A stretch of 52,276 bases of DNA, taken from positions 1 to 52,276 of the forward strand of contig NZ_VTOW01000011.1 of the NCBI RefSeq assembly GCF_012184425.1. The letters are read 5' to 3'. Position numbers and translations under genes: made by a program. Below are positions 41,363-50,410 of the stretch, piece by piece. The first letter of the stretch is position 1. Each line of letters begins with the position of its first letter. Origin of the DNA: Candidatus Manganitrophus noduliformans (lineage in GTDB: Bacteria > Nitrospirota > Nitrospiria > SBBL01 > Manganitrophaceae). The notes beneath the pieces were generated by a model. It was given only the letters and a program-made list of their open reading frames with translations, had not been told where the DNA came from and did not search any database.

Positions 41363-42435
41363 GTGGTGCGGGAGATAAGCCGTTGAAATCGCCAGGTCGG
41401 TTTCTGTTTCAGTTGCACAATCGTCGGGGAATGGGACATCTGATGCGCGGTCGGAACATCGCCGCGGAGATCCGCGCTCTGCGGCCCTCTGCGGAAATCC
41501 TCTTTTACACCCGAAGTGCTCCGCCGGCCCCGTGGGACCCAGACATCCGCCTCTTTGTCGAGAATCCCGATAGAGGCTCACGCTGGCACGATGCGGTTCT
41601 CTCGTTTTCGCCGGACGTCTTGGTTTACGACACCCTCCTTTCCGGAGAGATTCGGTGTGAACCCGATTCCCCTTTCCTGCGGCGGGTCTATGTAATGCGA
41701 AAATCAAAGGAATCGAGGCAAGCGGAAATCTTTGATAACCCGGCGCTGGATTGGGTCGACCGGATCGTCATTCCTCACCTGCCGGAGGAGTTCTCGGTCG
41801 ATCTTCCTGTATCGCTTCAGCGAAAGAGTATCTATGTCGGGCCGATCGTCCGGCTTCCGCGGAAAGAGACGCAATCGGCATTGAAGACGAAATACCGGAT
41901 CGCAGAGGGAGAGTATCTCCTCACTTCAACGACGGGAGGAGGAGGATTTGCGGACCATGCCGAATCTTTTTTCGAAACGGTATTCGAGGTTCACCGGCGA
42001 CTTTGCCCGCAAATGCCGAACCTGAGGCATCTGGTCGTGACGGGGCCGAATTTCAAGGGTTCCCTCCGCCCCCTGGAGAGAATGGAGATCGTCTCATATG
42101 AACCGGATTTGATCGATCTGATCGCCCTGTCGGATATAGTCATCGCCGAAGGGGGCTACAACACGGTCAATGAGATCCGCCTGACCAAGACGCCGGCCGT
42201 TTTCCTTCCCAGCGACCGGAAGTTCGATGATCAGGAGGAGCGGGTTCGATCCCTGGAGGAGAAGGGGCTTGCCTTCGTCTTTCCAGAGCGGTCATCGACG
42301 GTCGCTTCCGAGATTTCTCGTCTCTGCGCGTCGGCGTCGGTTCTGGAACAGATCCGGCGAAACTACGAATCGGACCGGATGGTCATCGGCAACCGCACAG
42401 CGGCGGAGGCCATTGTGGAGTGTATTGATCGATGA
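41359..42435 (+). CDS. MurG-like predicted glycosyltransferase, third family member
   Basis: This 358-residue GT-B protein is related to the two COG4671-type copies but shorter. It has HNRRGMGHLMRGRNI near the N-terminus (the Gly-rich acceptor loop), STTGGGGFADHA in the donor half and AEGGYNTVNEIRL as the nucleotide-sugar signature. It lies between two APH-fold kinase genes and is joined to both by ATGA overlaps. Donor and acceptor are unknown. Confidence 0.84.
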   Translation: MSGAGDKPLKSPGRFLFQLHNRRGMGHLMRGRNIAAEIRALRPSAEILFYTRSAPPAPWDPDIRLFVENPDRGSRWHDAVLSFSPDVLVYDTLLSGEIRCEPDSPFLRRVYVMRKSKESRQAEIFDNPALDWVDRIVIPHLPEEFSVDLPVSLQRKSIYVGPIVRLPRKETQSALKTKYRIAEGEYLLTSTTGGGGFADHAESFFETVFEVHRRLCPQMPNLRHLVVTGPNFKGSLRPLERMEIVSYEPDLIDLIALSDIVIAEGGYNTVNEIRLTKTPAVFLPSDRKFDDQEERVRSLEEKGLAFVFPERSSTVASEISRLCASASVLEQIRRNYESDRMVIGNRTAAEAIVECIDR

Positions 42436-43367
42436 AGGTGAATCTGGCCGGCGCCGCCAAACGAATCTTGGAGCGGATCAAGATGGACGGAGACCGTCCC
42501 GTCCGATGGGTTGCGAAGGTTCTCAGCGAGACCCCGGGTGAACGAAAGGTGGTTCAATACCGGTTCTTCCCCCGGGGGAGGCAGGCTCATTCCAAGCCGC
42601 TATTTTGTTGCGTTGCGAAGTTCTATCAGGATGAAAGAGGAGAGGAGACCTCGCGCGTCATGGAGACGCTGTCAAAGGAGCATCAACGACCGGTCTCTCT
42701 TTTGGCAGTTCCTCGCTCTCTATATTATGATCCGGGGGCGCGTTTCGCGGTTCAACAATTCGTCGAGGGGGTCCCGTTTCCCGAACTGATCACTCTGCCC
42801 AACAGCCGTCGATATTTTGTCCTCGCCGGGAAGGCGCTTGCCGGCCTCCATGCACGGGCGGTCCCGGTGGGAGAGATCAGATGGCTTTCTGATCATCTCA
42901 TCGATCTTATTCATCCCCACCCTCTCCTCCTTGCAGAGCAGATCCCTTCGTATCGGTCGCGCATCGATTCGATCCTCAAGGCGTTGCACGAATGGGAAGA
43001 GAGAGTGGTCGATCACCGAGCGCATGCCCCAATCCACCGCGATTTTCATCTAAGACAGCTCTTTTATGGAGATGATCGTGTTTGGCTGGTCGATTGGGAC
43101 CTCTTCGCAAAGGGGGACCCGGCCCTCGACGTCGGGAATTTTATCGTCTATTTGACGACCCGTCTGCCGGAGCGCGCCGCCTCTTCGATCGATGCATTTC
43201 TGGAAGGGTATTTCTCCCTACAGCCGGCCGATCTTCTGAAAAGGGTGCCGCTCTATCGCGCTTTTACCTTTCTGCGGCTTGCCTGCAAGCGGTTTCGACT
43301 CAAAGAGGAAGATTGGGAGGAAAAGGTGGAAGGCCTCCTCTTTCGAGCCGAGCGGGCGCTGCGATGA
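42432..43367 (+). CDS. APH-fold sugar kinase-like protein
   Basis: The compact 311-residue member of the phosphotransferase family has HRDFH at 202-206 (catalytic Asp204) and VDWDLFAKGDPALDVGNF as the metal site. The HRD form of the loop recalls protein kinases but is also seen in APH enzymes. It lacks the extra N-terminal domain of its homologues here, so it is closest to a minimal sugar or choline-type kinase. Both ends overlap neighbouring genes by four bases. Confidence 0.82.
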   Translation: MKVNLAGAAKRILERIKMDGDRPVRWVAKVLSETPGERKVVQYRFFPRGRQAHSKPLFCCVAKFYQDERGEETSRVMETLSKEHQRPVSLLAVPRSLYYDPGARFAVQQFVEGVPFPELITLPNSRRYFVLAGKALAGLHARAVPVGEIRWLSDHLIDLIHPHPLLLAEQIPSYRSRIDSILKALHEWEERVVDHRAHAPIHRDFHLRQLFYGDDRVWLVDWDLFAKGDPALDVGNFIVYLTTRLPERAASSIDAFLEGYFSLQPADLLKRVPLYRAFTFLRLACKRFRLKEEDWEEKVEGLLFRAERALR

Positions 43368-44536
43368 GAGATCGAACGATGAAACGGTTAAAGGTGGCGC
43401 ATGTGATCAACAGCATTGGCCTGGGAGGGGTCCCGGCCGCCGTCTACCATCTTTTGGAGGCCCTTCCGCCGGAGCGCTATGAACTCTCCCTCTATACCCT
43501 GAAACGGTACTCCGACCATGCCGACGTTCGGGAAGAGGTGGCGGAGCGGTTTCGCCGTCTCGGCATCCCTATTTTTTCCCCGGACCGGGATGAAAAAAAG
43601 TTTCAGGTCGTGGCGCAGCTTTGCGAATGGATCCTGCGGGATCGAATCGACCTCCTCCACACCCACTCGTACAAGCCGAATCTTTACGGCCGTCTCGCCG
43701 GAGTTTTATGCAGGGAGCGGGGGGTGAGAATCGTCGCCCACTATCACAACCAGTACGACGATAAATGGGAGCGGGACGGAAGTCTCATCTATGATCGACT
43801 TTTAGATCGCTTCTCGGACCGGTTGATCGCCTGCTCGGAGTCGGTCCGGGAGCACCTTGTGCAACGAGTCGGCCTTCCCTGGGAGCGGATCGATGTGATC
43901 CTCAATGGAGCGGATCTCTCCCGGTTTCAGCCCCGGGAGGATGCGCAGCGGGTCAAGGGGGAGATGGGCCTTCCGTTGGACCGCCCGATCGTCGCGGTCG
44001 TCGGAAGGATCTCGGAACAAAAGGGCCAGGACGATTTTATCTACGCGGCAAAAACCATCCTCCGACAGGTTCCGGAGACCCTTTTCCTCGTCATCGGCGC
44101 CGCTGATGAGGCGGAGCGGCTGGTTCAATTGCAGCGTCTTGCCCAGGAGCTCGGGATCGAAAAGGAGATTATCTTTACAGGATACATCGCCGATATGTCG
44201 AAGATATACCCGCTCATAAATGTACTGGTCGTCCCTTCCCGATGGGAGGGATTCGGTCTCGTCTTGGTCGAAGCGATGGCGGCCGGAAGGGCGATCGTGG
44301 CGACGCGCGTCGGCGCGATTCCGGAGGTGGTCGTTGCCGGTGAGACGGCCCGGCTGGTTCCGCCCGGCTCCCCTGCAGCGATCGCCTCCGAGGTCGTCTC
44401 TCTGCTTCAAAATCCGGAGCGGGCGAGAAAGATGGGAGAGAGGGGGATTGCGCGGGCCGCTGACTTCTCCTGGAAACGGGCGGGGATGGAGCTCGACCGG
44501 ATTTACGAGGATCTGCGGAGGGGAGACGCGGGATGA
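43364..44536 (+). CDS. GT4-family glycosyltransferase
   Basis: The 390-residue GT-B enzyme starts MRDRTMKRLKVAHVINSIG from ATG 43364, which overlaps the upstream stop. It has GLGGVPAAVYHLLEAL, a His in LLHTHSYKPN, VGRISEQKGQDDFI for nucleotide binding, and the EX7E-type segment in WEGFGLVLVEAMAAGRAIVA. An alternative start, ATG 43379, is in frame. This is a typical group-1 transferase for polysaccharide or glycolipid assembly, different enough from the other GT4 at 35657 to use another linkage. Confidence 0.92.
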   Translation: MRDRTMKRLKVAHVINSIGLGGVPAAVYHLLEALPPERYELSLYTLKRYSDHADVREEVAERFRRLGIPIFSPDRDEKKFQVVAQLCEWILRDRIDLLHTHSYKPNLYGRLAGVLCRERGVRIVAHYHNQYDDKWERDGSLIYDRLLDRFSDRLIACSESVREHLVQRVGLPWERIDVILNGADLSRFQPREDAQRVKGEMGLPLDRPIVAVVGRISEQKGQDDFIYAAKTILRQVPETLFLVIGAADEAERLVQLQRLAQELGIEKEIIFTGYIADMSKIYPLINVLVVPSRWEGFGLVLVEAMAAGRAIVATRVGAIPEVVVAGETARLVPPGSPAAIASEVVSLLQNPERARKMGERGIARAADFSWKRAGMELDRIYEDLRRGDAG

Positions 44537-45141
44537 AGGAGGGGCGGATTTTCCTAATCCGACATGGGAAAACGGAATGGAACGGCGAGCGCTATTTGGG
44601 ATGGGAGGACGTTCCACTGAGCGAAACCGGTAAAAAGCAGGCAGATGAGATTGACCTCGCATTGCAGAACGAACGGATTGATATCATCTATTCAAGCCCG
44701 CTGACCCGCGCGGTGGAGACGATCAGTTCGTTTGCTCAAAAAAGAGGCATTCCGGTCTACACGGCAGAAGATTTGAGAGAACTTCACTACGGCCGATGGC
44801 AGGGATTATGTAAGTCGAAGCACAAGCTGAATGTCATCCAGCAGTATCGTGTTTCTCGGCTTCCTCAGGGGGAGAGCCTCTTTGATGTCTATCTCCGGGC
44901 CGTCTGCTTCCGCGGCAGATTGGAATCGGATTTGGGAGCGGGGAAGAACGTCGCCGTCGTCGGGCATTTTTGGAGCAATAGAATGCTGGAGGGGGTGATT
45001 CGTCGCGTCCCGTTCAAATCGATTCTGGATCAACCGGCCTATCGGCCTAAAAACGGGTCTCTGCTTCAAATGAAATACAGGGTGGAGGCCGACGGGGAGC
45101 TCTGCATCTCGTCTGCGTCTTTTGTGGTACAGGGGTTTTAA
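44533..45141 (+). CDS. Histidine phosphatase (phosphoglycerate-mutase-like)
   Basis: The 202-residue protein has the RHG motif (Arg10, His11, Gly12; LIRHGKTEWN), Arg59 (SSPLTRA), Glu83 (LRELHYGRW) and the second catalytic His145 (VVGHFWSNR). All expected active-site residues are present. It should remove phosphate from a small molecule or sugar phosphate in the cytoplasm. Among four APH-fold proteins it may reverse or proofread a phosphorylation step. It overlaps the upstream GT4 gene by four bases and lies 9 bp before the last kinase gene. Confidence 0.93.
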   Translation: MKEGRIFLIRHGKTEWNGERYLGWEDVPLSETGKKQADEIDLALQNERIDIIYSSPLTRAVETISSFAQKRGIPVYTAEDLRELHYGRWQGLCKSKHKLNVIQQYRVSRLPQGESLFDVYLRAVCFRGRLESDLGAGKNVAVVGHFWSNRMLEGVIRRVPFKSILDQPAYRPKNGSLLQMKYRVEADGELCISSASFVVQGF

Positions 45142-45150
45142 GGAAATCGG

Positions 45151-46512
45151 ATGAATGTGAAATGGAACCACCTACAGCGAGGAGCGAGGAGTCCCTTCGG
45201 GAAAACCCATCGGAACGTTTCCCCGGATCCCTTTTATGGGCAGGTTGATGAGTTTTATGATCAGGCGCATGTCCTCTCCCACCTGAAGGGCACCCTCGGG
45301 GATCATTGCGTTCCCGACCGATGTGAAATCGTCAATGTGAGGTATTACTTCAAGAGGTCGTTCCAGGTAGTTTACAAGCTCTACGGGAAAGAAGACCCTA
45401 CAATTTTGACGGTGTTTTTTCTACCGCAGGGCGAGAGCGCGAAGCATTACCGGGAGAAGCTCGCCGCAGTGACGAATCGCGTCCGTGTGATTCATTTTCC
45501 TTCCTGGAATGCAGTCGGGTGGGTTTTTCCTGAAGATCCGACCCTTCGCGCTCTTCAAAAGATGACGGATGAGGGGAGGTTGAGAAGCGGGTTGGGTCGA
45601 TGCATCCGCCGTTTCCTTAAACCCGGACCGATTCGCTGGGATGTGATGAACTACCATCCGGAGAGACGGTGTGCGCTTCGGTATCTCCTCTCGGAGGGAG
45701 ATTATACGTTTGTCGGAAAAGTCGCGTCGAGTGAATCGACTGTAACGGCGCATCGAAATTTGATGCGCCTTTGGGGGTGGTCTTCTCGGCGATTCAGGAT
45801 TCCTGAACCGCTCGGGTTGGAGGACGAACAGGGCATCCGTTGGGAATCGTTCATCACGGGCAATACCATTGGTGATCTTTTTTCAGAGATCTCCCTGAGC
45901 CCGTTGATGAAGATGGCCGCCTTCGATCTGTCAAACCTCCATCAGATCGGGATGGAGGATCTTCCACTGAATGATTCGAATCAGATTCTCCTCAGGTTGG
46001 AAAAGAAGATCATGCCGGTCGTCCTTCAGAGATTATCTCCGCTCGGGCCGTCCCTTGAGAATGTTTACCGCCTACTGGTTCAGAAGGCTGGGCTGTTGCC
46101 CGACAGCCGTGTCATGACGATCCACGGAGATTTTCACGCCGCCAACATTCTGTTTGACTCCGACGGGTTGACCTTCATTGATATGGACAGCCTTTCCCTG
46201 GGGGATCCGGCCTATGATCTTGCGTTATTTGGAAGTCGTCTTTTGCTCTTGGCACTCCTGGAAGGAGCCCGAATGAATGAAGTTGCAGAGGCCGTCGCCG
46301 GATTCCCAGGAACATACGAGGAGCTGTCCGGAACCGCCATTCCGGATCGAACCTATGCATGGTATTTGGCGGCGCTCCTTGTCGGGCGACAGCTCAAAAC
46401 CTGCATCAGGCACTGTGCGCCGGCGTTGGAAGACCTTGCTCCGGCTTTGTTGCATTGTGCCAGGGAGACGTTGGAGCGAGGGCGTTTTGATGCGGCGATC
46501 ATAAGGAACTAA
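45151..46512 (+). CDS. APH-fold sugar kinase-like protein, two-part
   Basis: The 453-residue protein has an APH-like core with a fully canonical loop HGDFHAANIL at 325-334 (Asp327, Asn332) and DMDS for metal binding. Residues 1-200 are not a plain N-lobe: they include blocks (KRSFQVVYKLYG and CALRYLLSEGDYTFVGK) that look like two N-lobe-type sheets, so the gene may derive from two kinase modules. TAAGGA seven bases before the ATG supports the start. It ends the operon-like run begun at 34368. Confidence 0.82.
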   Translation: MNVKWNHLQRGARSPFGKTHRNVSPDPFYGQVDEFYDQAHVLSHLKGTLGDHCVPDRCEIVNVRYYFKRSFQVVYKLYGKEDPTILTVFFLPQGESAKHYREKLAAVTNRVRVIHFPSWNAVGWVFPEDPTLRALQKMTDEGRLRSGLGRCIRRFLKPGPIRWDVMNYHPERRCALRYLLSEGDYTFVGKVASSESTVTAHRNLMRLWGWSSRRFRIPEPLGLEDEQGIRWESFITGNTIGDLFSEISLSPLMKMAAFDLSNLHQIGMEDLPLNDSNQILLRLEKKIMPVVLQRLSPLGPSLENVYRLLVQKAGLLPDSRVMTIHGDFHAANILFDSDGLTFIDMDSLSLGDPAYDLALFGSRLLLLALLEGARMNEVAEAVAGFPGTYEELSGTAIPDRTYAWYLAALLVGRQLKTCIRHCAPALEDLAPALLHCARETLERGRFDAAIIRN

Positions 46513-46658
46513 AAGAGTGGGTCTGGTCGCTCATCGTGCGCCTGTAGGGTCTCCATCAAGTGAGCCTTTTCAACCGACGGGTCGCCCTCCACGATTCGTC
46601 TTCTCCGGAGCGCCATTCGCGAGAACATTTCGTGCGGATGGTGTCGAGAATGATGCTC

Positions 46659-46664
46659 TATAAT
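46659..46664 (+). promoter_or_regulatory. Possible -10 box upstream of the second AlgE-like gene
   Basis: TATAAT is a perfect sigma-70 -10 match about 130 bp before the predicted start of the barrel gene. No convincing -35 hexamer is present at 16-18 bases (the region reads CGGATGG). The surrounding 46513-46745 shows no other supported feature. Confidence 0.3.
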
Positions 46665-46796
46665 TGAGCAAAGCGCCGATGAAGAACTCCTTCGGCGTAC
46701 TGGATGCTATGCCGGGCTCTATCAGCTTCGGAAAGCTCAAATTAGGAGACCGTCAAGATCAAATCGACAAAGACGTTTATACTTCCGCTGATTGGA

Positions 46797-48104
46797 TTGT
46801 TTTTTTTGATGGAAGGTCCATTTGCCTTTGCGAGGGAGATTCAACCGGCTGTCACGGAAGCGGACCAACCCGCTGCCGAAGAAACCGTCTCAAGCGCTTC
46901 TCTGGATCCGGACGCCTCACCTGCTTTACGATTCGAGGTAACGCCGCATCTTTCGATAGGAGCAAAGATGCAATTGAGTGTTCTAAGAAGAAGCAATCGC
47001 GATCTAAACAATAAGAAGGAAGACGACCAGAATCGAACTGAAACTACATTGGGCCTTGCGACAGAGGTCATTCCACGCACCGATATTGAAATATTCGCGG
47101 AGGCGCGGCTGACCGATCAGCGCTTCTTTATGGATGGGGAAGGGCAAACGACCGATGAAACCAAAGTCCGACTCAAAAGAGGATACATCCTTTGGAGGGG
47201 TGCCGTTTTCCCTGCAATTGATTTACAGGTGGGACGACAACGTTTTGCCGATTCACGGGAATGGATCTACGATGAAAACCTCGACGCCGTCCGCCTTAAA
47301 TTGAATAAAGACCTTTTTGCCTTGGAATTCTCCGTCAGTTCGAACCTGTTTGATCCCGAGGATCCAGAGGATCGAATACGAAACTATGTTGCCTATGCCG
47401 CCTATGAGCCGAGTAAGGGAGACAAAATTGCACTGTATTGGATTGCCCGGCACAGTCCAGGGGGAGACCAGAATCCCGAATTCGTCGGACTTTCCTGGAG
47501 AGGAAAATCTTTTCAGAACCAAAAGTATTGGCTGGATCTCGCTTCCATTTCAGGGCGGGATGGTTCTGTGAAGCTGCAAGGGTATGGGGCCGATTTGCGC
47601 TGGACTTACCTTTTCGATCAATGGATGGAGCCCTCCATCACCCTCGGTTATGCCTTTGGATCGGGCGACCCTAATCCGCTGGATGATGTGGACGGAAGCT
47701 TCCGGCAAACCGGGCTTCAGGACAACCAGGGAAAATTCAATGGGGCCGTGAAATTCAAGTACTATGGCGAATTATTTGATCCGGAACTGAGCAATATGAG
47801 GATCAGAACTTTTGGACTCGGAATCATCCCTTTTAAAAAGACCTCTTTGGATTTTGTCTATTACTCCTATTCGCTTGTCTATTCACATTTGGCGCCGAAT
47901 CACACCCTCCGGGATGTCGGCATTAAAAAGGACCCCTCCGGAAAATCGAAAGATCTTGGCCATGAGGTGGACCTTATCGTAGGATTGAAGATTTCTCGTT
48001 TGGCACGGGTGGAAATTTCGACGGCTGCTTTCATTCCTGGGAAGGCGTTTCCCGGTTCAGACAGCGCTTACTCCGGAGAGATGACTGTTCGAATTTTATT
48101 CTGA
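46797..48104 (+). CDS. Alginate-export (AlgE)-like outer-membrane barrel, copy B
   Basis: The 435-residue protein is a clear paralogue of 26307-27707: both share IDLQVGRQRFADSREWIYDE-type blocks, YGELFDPELSN and a C-terminal Phe (VRILF). TTG 46797 cuts into the signal peptide. In frame upstream the sequence reads KIKSTKTFILPLIGLFFLME, a complete signal region, and TAGGAG stands at 46743-46748, but no ATG, GTG or TTG follows at the right spacing (the codons are ACC GTC AAG ATC). The true start may be a rare codon or may have been lost. It would carry the glycan made by the preceding operon across the outer membrane. Confidence 0.82.
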   Translation: MFFLMEGPFAFAREIQPAVTEADQPAAEETVSSASLDPDASPALRFEVTPHLSIGAKMQLSVLRRSNRDLNNKKEDDQNRTETTLGLATEVIPRTDIEIFAEARLTDQRFFMDGEGQTTDETKVRLKRGYILWRGAVFPAIDLQVGRQRFADSREWIYDENLDAVRLKLNKDLFALEFSVSSNLFDPEDPEDRIRNYVAYAAYEPSKGDKIALYWIARHSPGGDQNPEFVGLSWRGKSFQNQKYWLDLASISGRDGSVKLQGYGADLRWTYLFDQWMEPSITLGYAFGSGDPNPLDDVDGSFRQTGLQDNQGKFNGAVKFKYYGELFDPELSNMRIRTFGLGIIPFKKTSLDFVYYSYSLVYSHLAPNHTLRDVGIKKDPSGKSKDLGHEVDLIVGLKISRLARVEISTAAFIPGKAFPGSDSAYSGEMTVRILF

Positions 48105-48169
48105 TCATGTTCGTGATACCGATCTTGAGTAAGGTTTAAGCCTTCGGGTAGAAAAGGGGAGGCCCGACG

Positions 48170-49555
48170 TTGAAGATGAAAAGTCGCCCCACTTGTGTAG
48201 GACAGGCTTCTATGGAACGAATCCGCTCTATCCCTCATCATGATTACCTGACGGACCTTCCGAATCGTGTTGGGGCGCACGATTGTTTGGATGAGGCATT
48301 GACGCGGGCGCGGCGCCGATTTTCTAAAGTCGCTGTATTGTCGCTCGATCTTGATCGATTTCATCTGATCAATGAGACATTGGGATTTCTGTTCGGCGAC
48401 CTTTTGCTGCAATCGATCTCGGAGCGTCTCAAAGGGATCCTGTCGGAAGGGGATTCGGTTGCGCGTGTCGGCGACGACGAATTCGTTATGATCTTGGCCC
48501 ATATTACCGAAGCAGAAGAGGCTGTAAAAACGGCCCAGAAGGTCCGAGAGGAATTGTCAGGGCCCCACAGACTGAAGGATCATCAAATCATGACGGTCGA
48601 TTTTCGAATCACCGCAAGCATCGGGATCGCGCTCTCTTCTCTGAATGGAGATGAAGCGGAGACCCTGCTTAAAAACGCCAACAGCGCCATGATGTGGGCA
48701 AAGAGGGAGGGAGGAGATTGCTACCACTTTTATACGGCGGAGATGAACGCCGCGATTCTGGAACGGCTGACCCTGGAGAGCGGCCTGCGCGATGCACTGC
48801 AGAGGAACGAGCTTTTTTTGGAGTACCAGCCTCAGCTTGACCTAATGACAGGCAAGATTGTCTGTGTAGAAGCCTTGGCTCGTTGGAATTACCCGGGTAT
48901 CGGCGTGATCCCCCCTTCTCGTTTTATTCCCTTAGCTGAGGAAATGGGGCTAATTGGCCTGCTCGGACAACGGGTACTCGAGACGGCTTGTGTGCAGAAT
49001 AAAAAATGGCAGTGGGCGGGTCTCCCCCCGATTCGGGTTGCGATCAATCTGTCCGCCTACCAACTCCAGCAGAAATCTCTGGTCGAAACAGTGAAGAGGG
49101 TGTTAAAGGAGACGGGAGTCAATCCGGCCGATCTCGAATTCGAAATCACCGAGACAATCATGATGCAGAACATCGAGGCAACCATCGCGACACTTTTTGA
49201 ATTGAAAGAGATGGGAATACGAATCGCAATGGATGATTTCGGCACCGGGTATTCTTCCTTGACCTACCTGAGGCGTTTCCCGATCGATGTCTTAAAAATG
49301 GACCGTTCTTTCCTTGTCGACACCTCCGGCAAGCAGGACAGCATGGCCATTATCATTGGCATGATCGATCTGGCGCGCAGGCTGAAATTAAGAGTCGTTG
49401 CAGAGGGGGTTGAAACAGAAACCCAGCTTGATTCTTTGCGTCTTCACGGTTGTGATGCAATCCAAGGTTTTCTCTTCAGCTCTCCGCTTCCTGCGGATGA
49501 CGTAACGAAGTTGCTGAGGGGGATCTCGGGTGATTCCCGGAAATGCCGGAAATGA
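48170..49555 (+). CDS. Cytoplasmic GGDEF-EAL protein, probable c-di-GMP phosphodiesterase
   Basis: The 461-residue protein has no membrane segment. Its GGDEF domain reads GDDEF (101-105), so cyclase activity is doubtful. The EAL domain is complete: EALARW from 234, INLSAYQ, FEITET, DDFGTGYSS, KMDRSF and AEGVET. TTG 48170 is preferred because GAGG lies seven to eight bases upstream; ATG 48176 is possible. It lies 65 bp after the AlgE-like gene, where c-di-GMP control of polysaccharide export would make sense. There is no sensor domain beyond the short N-terminus. Confidence 0.9.
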   Translation: MKMKSRPTCVGQASMERIRSIPHHDYLTDLPNRVGAHDCLDEALTRARRRFSKVAVLSLDLDRFHLINETLGFLFGDLLLQSISERLKGILSEGDSVARVGDDEFVMILAHITEAEEAVKTAQKVREELSGPHRLKDHQIMTVDFRITASIGIALSSLNGDEAETLLKNANSAMMWAKREGGDCYHFYTAEMNAAILERLTLESGLRDALQRNELFLEYQPQLDLMTGKIVCVEALARWNYPGIGVIPPSRFIPLAEEMGLIGLLGQRVLETACVQNKKWQWAGLPPIRVAINLSAYQLQQKSLVETVKRVLKETGVNPADLEFEITETIMMQNIEATIATLFELKEMGIRIAMDDFGTGYSSLTYLRRFPIDVLKMDRSFLVDTSGKQDSMAIIIGMIDLARRLKLRVVAEGVETETQLDSLRLHGCDAIQGFLFSSPLPADDVTKLLRGISGDSRKCRK

Positions 49556-50410
49556 TCGAGCAGCATAGCGTGATGAGGTGGAAGGCCGGAGGTGTGGCGT
49601 GATCAGATTCCAGCAGGGGGGATTAGAAATTGCCTCATGCCGCTCTTCGGCTCATTCTTTTATGAATTTGGAAACTGTCAAAAAACCAGCGTACATTATT
49701 TGGCCACACTCCTCCGCTCGCCGATTACCCGGCCTAATGCTGTGGGACGGTCATCAACGACCGGAAGCTGCCAGATTTACATCAGATGGTTTTCTAAAAG
49801 CGCTCGTTTTCCGGCACCTCCATCTAGATTTTGGGCGGGGCGCCTTACCTGTCCAGAAATAGCGGTTCGGTTTTTGGAGGAAGCGAGATACATTTCTGCG
49901 GCATACCGATTGCTTATACCACGGTCTGCGTTAAGAGATTCGGCGAGGGCTGGCCACTGTCTGCAGGTTTACTCGTCGGTCCGAAGACACGATGGAGATG
50001 TTTCTGCAGCAACTGAACCGAGGAAGTCGCCCAAGAAGACGTCAATATTGTTTCTGGCACTTTCATTCGCCGGAGTGAAAGGATCCCACCCTGATGAACC
50101 AGACAGGCCCTGGTTGTGAACGGGGAGTCTTACTCTTTCTTTGTTAGGAAAGGGAGTACGATCAGCAAATGATTCTAATTGCGACAATCCAATCTTTCCA
50201 TGATTGTCCAGGGTCGGATTCGGTCTGCTTCGGTCTAAGATCTGCGATCCGCTTCCGGACCGAATGGGGTCCTGTATAGTCGCCCATTTCTGATGAGCCG
50301 AGTTATTTTAGGGATGGACGGGCTTCGTTATCCCGTTACAGCGGAGAGCCGTCAAACTTGCATTTCAGCGTTAACACAACCGACACAATCATTCGAGGAG
50401 GATCCATATC
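49556..50410. other. 855-bp gene-poor region, possible gene remnants
   Basis: No intact gene is supported. Open frames here have odd composition. On the minus strand near 49705-49775 a short stretch reads QLPVVDDRPTALGRVIGERR, which looks like the end of a CBS domain, but stops and frame changes interrupt it on the upstream side. An 11-base spacing rules out the GGCAC...GC string at 50056-50070 as a sigma-54 promoter. Confidence 0.35.

Noticed and set aside
50056-50070. TGGCACTTTCATTCGC as a sigma-54 promoter upstream of the carbonic-anhydrase-like gene
   Set aside because: Eleven-base spacing and no TTGC at -12.
49592-50119. 175-codon plus-strand open frame
   Set aside because: Composition is not protein-like, it has no recognisable domain, and a CBS-like stretch appears on the opposite strand.
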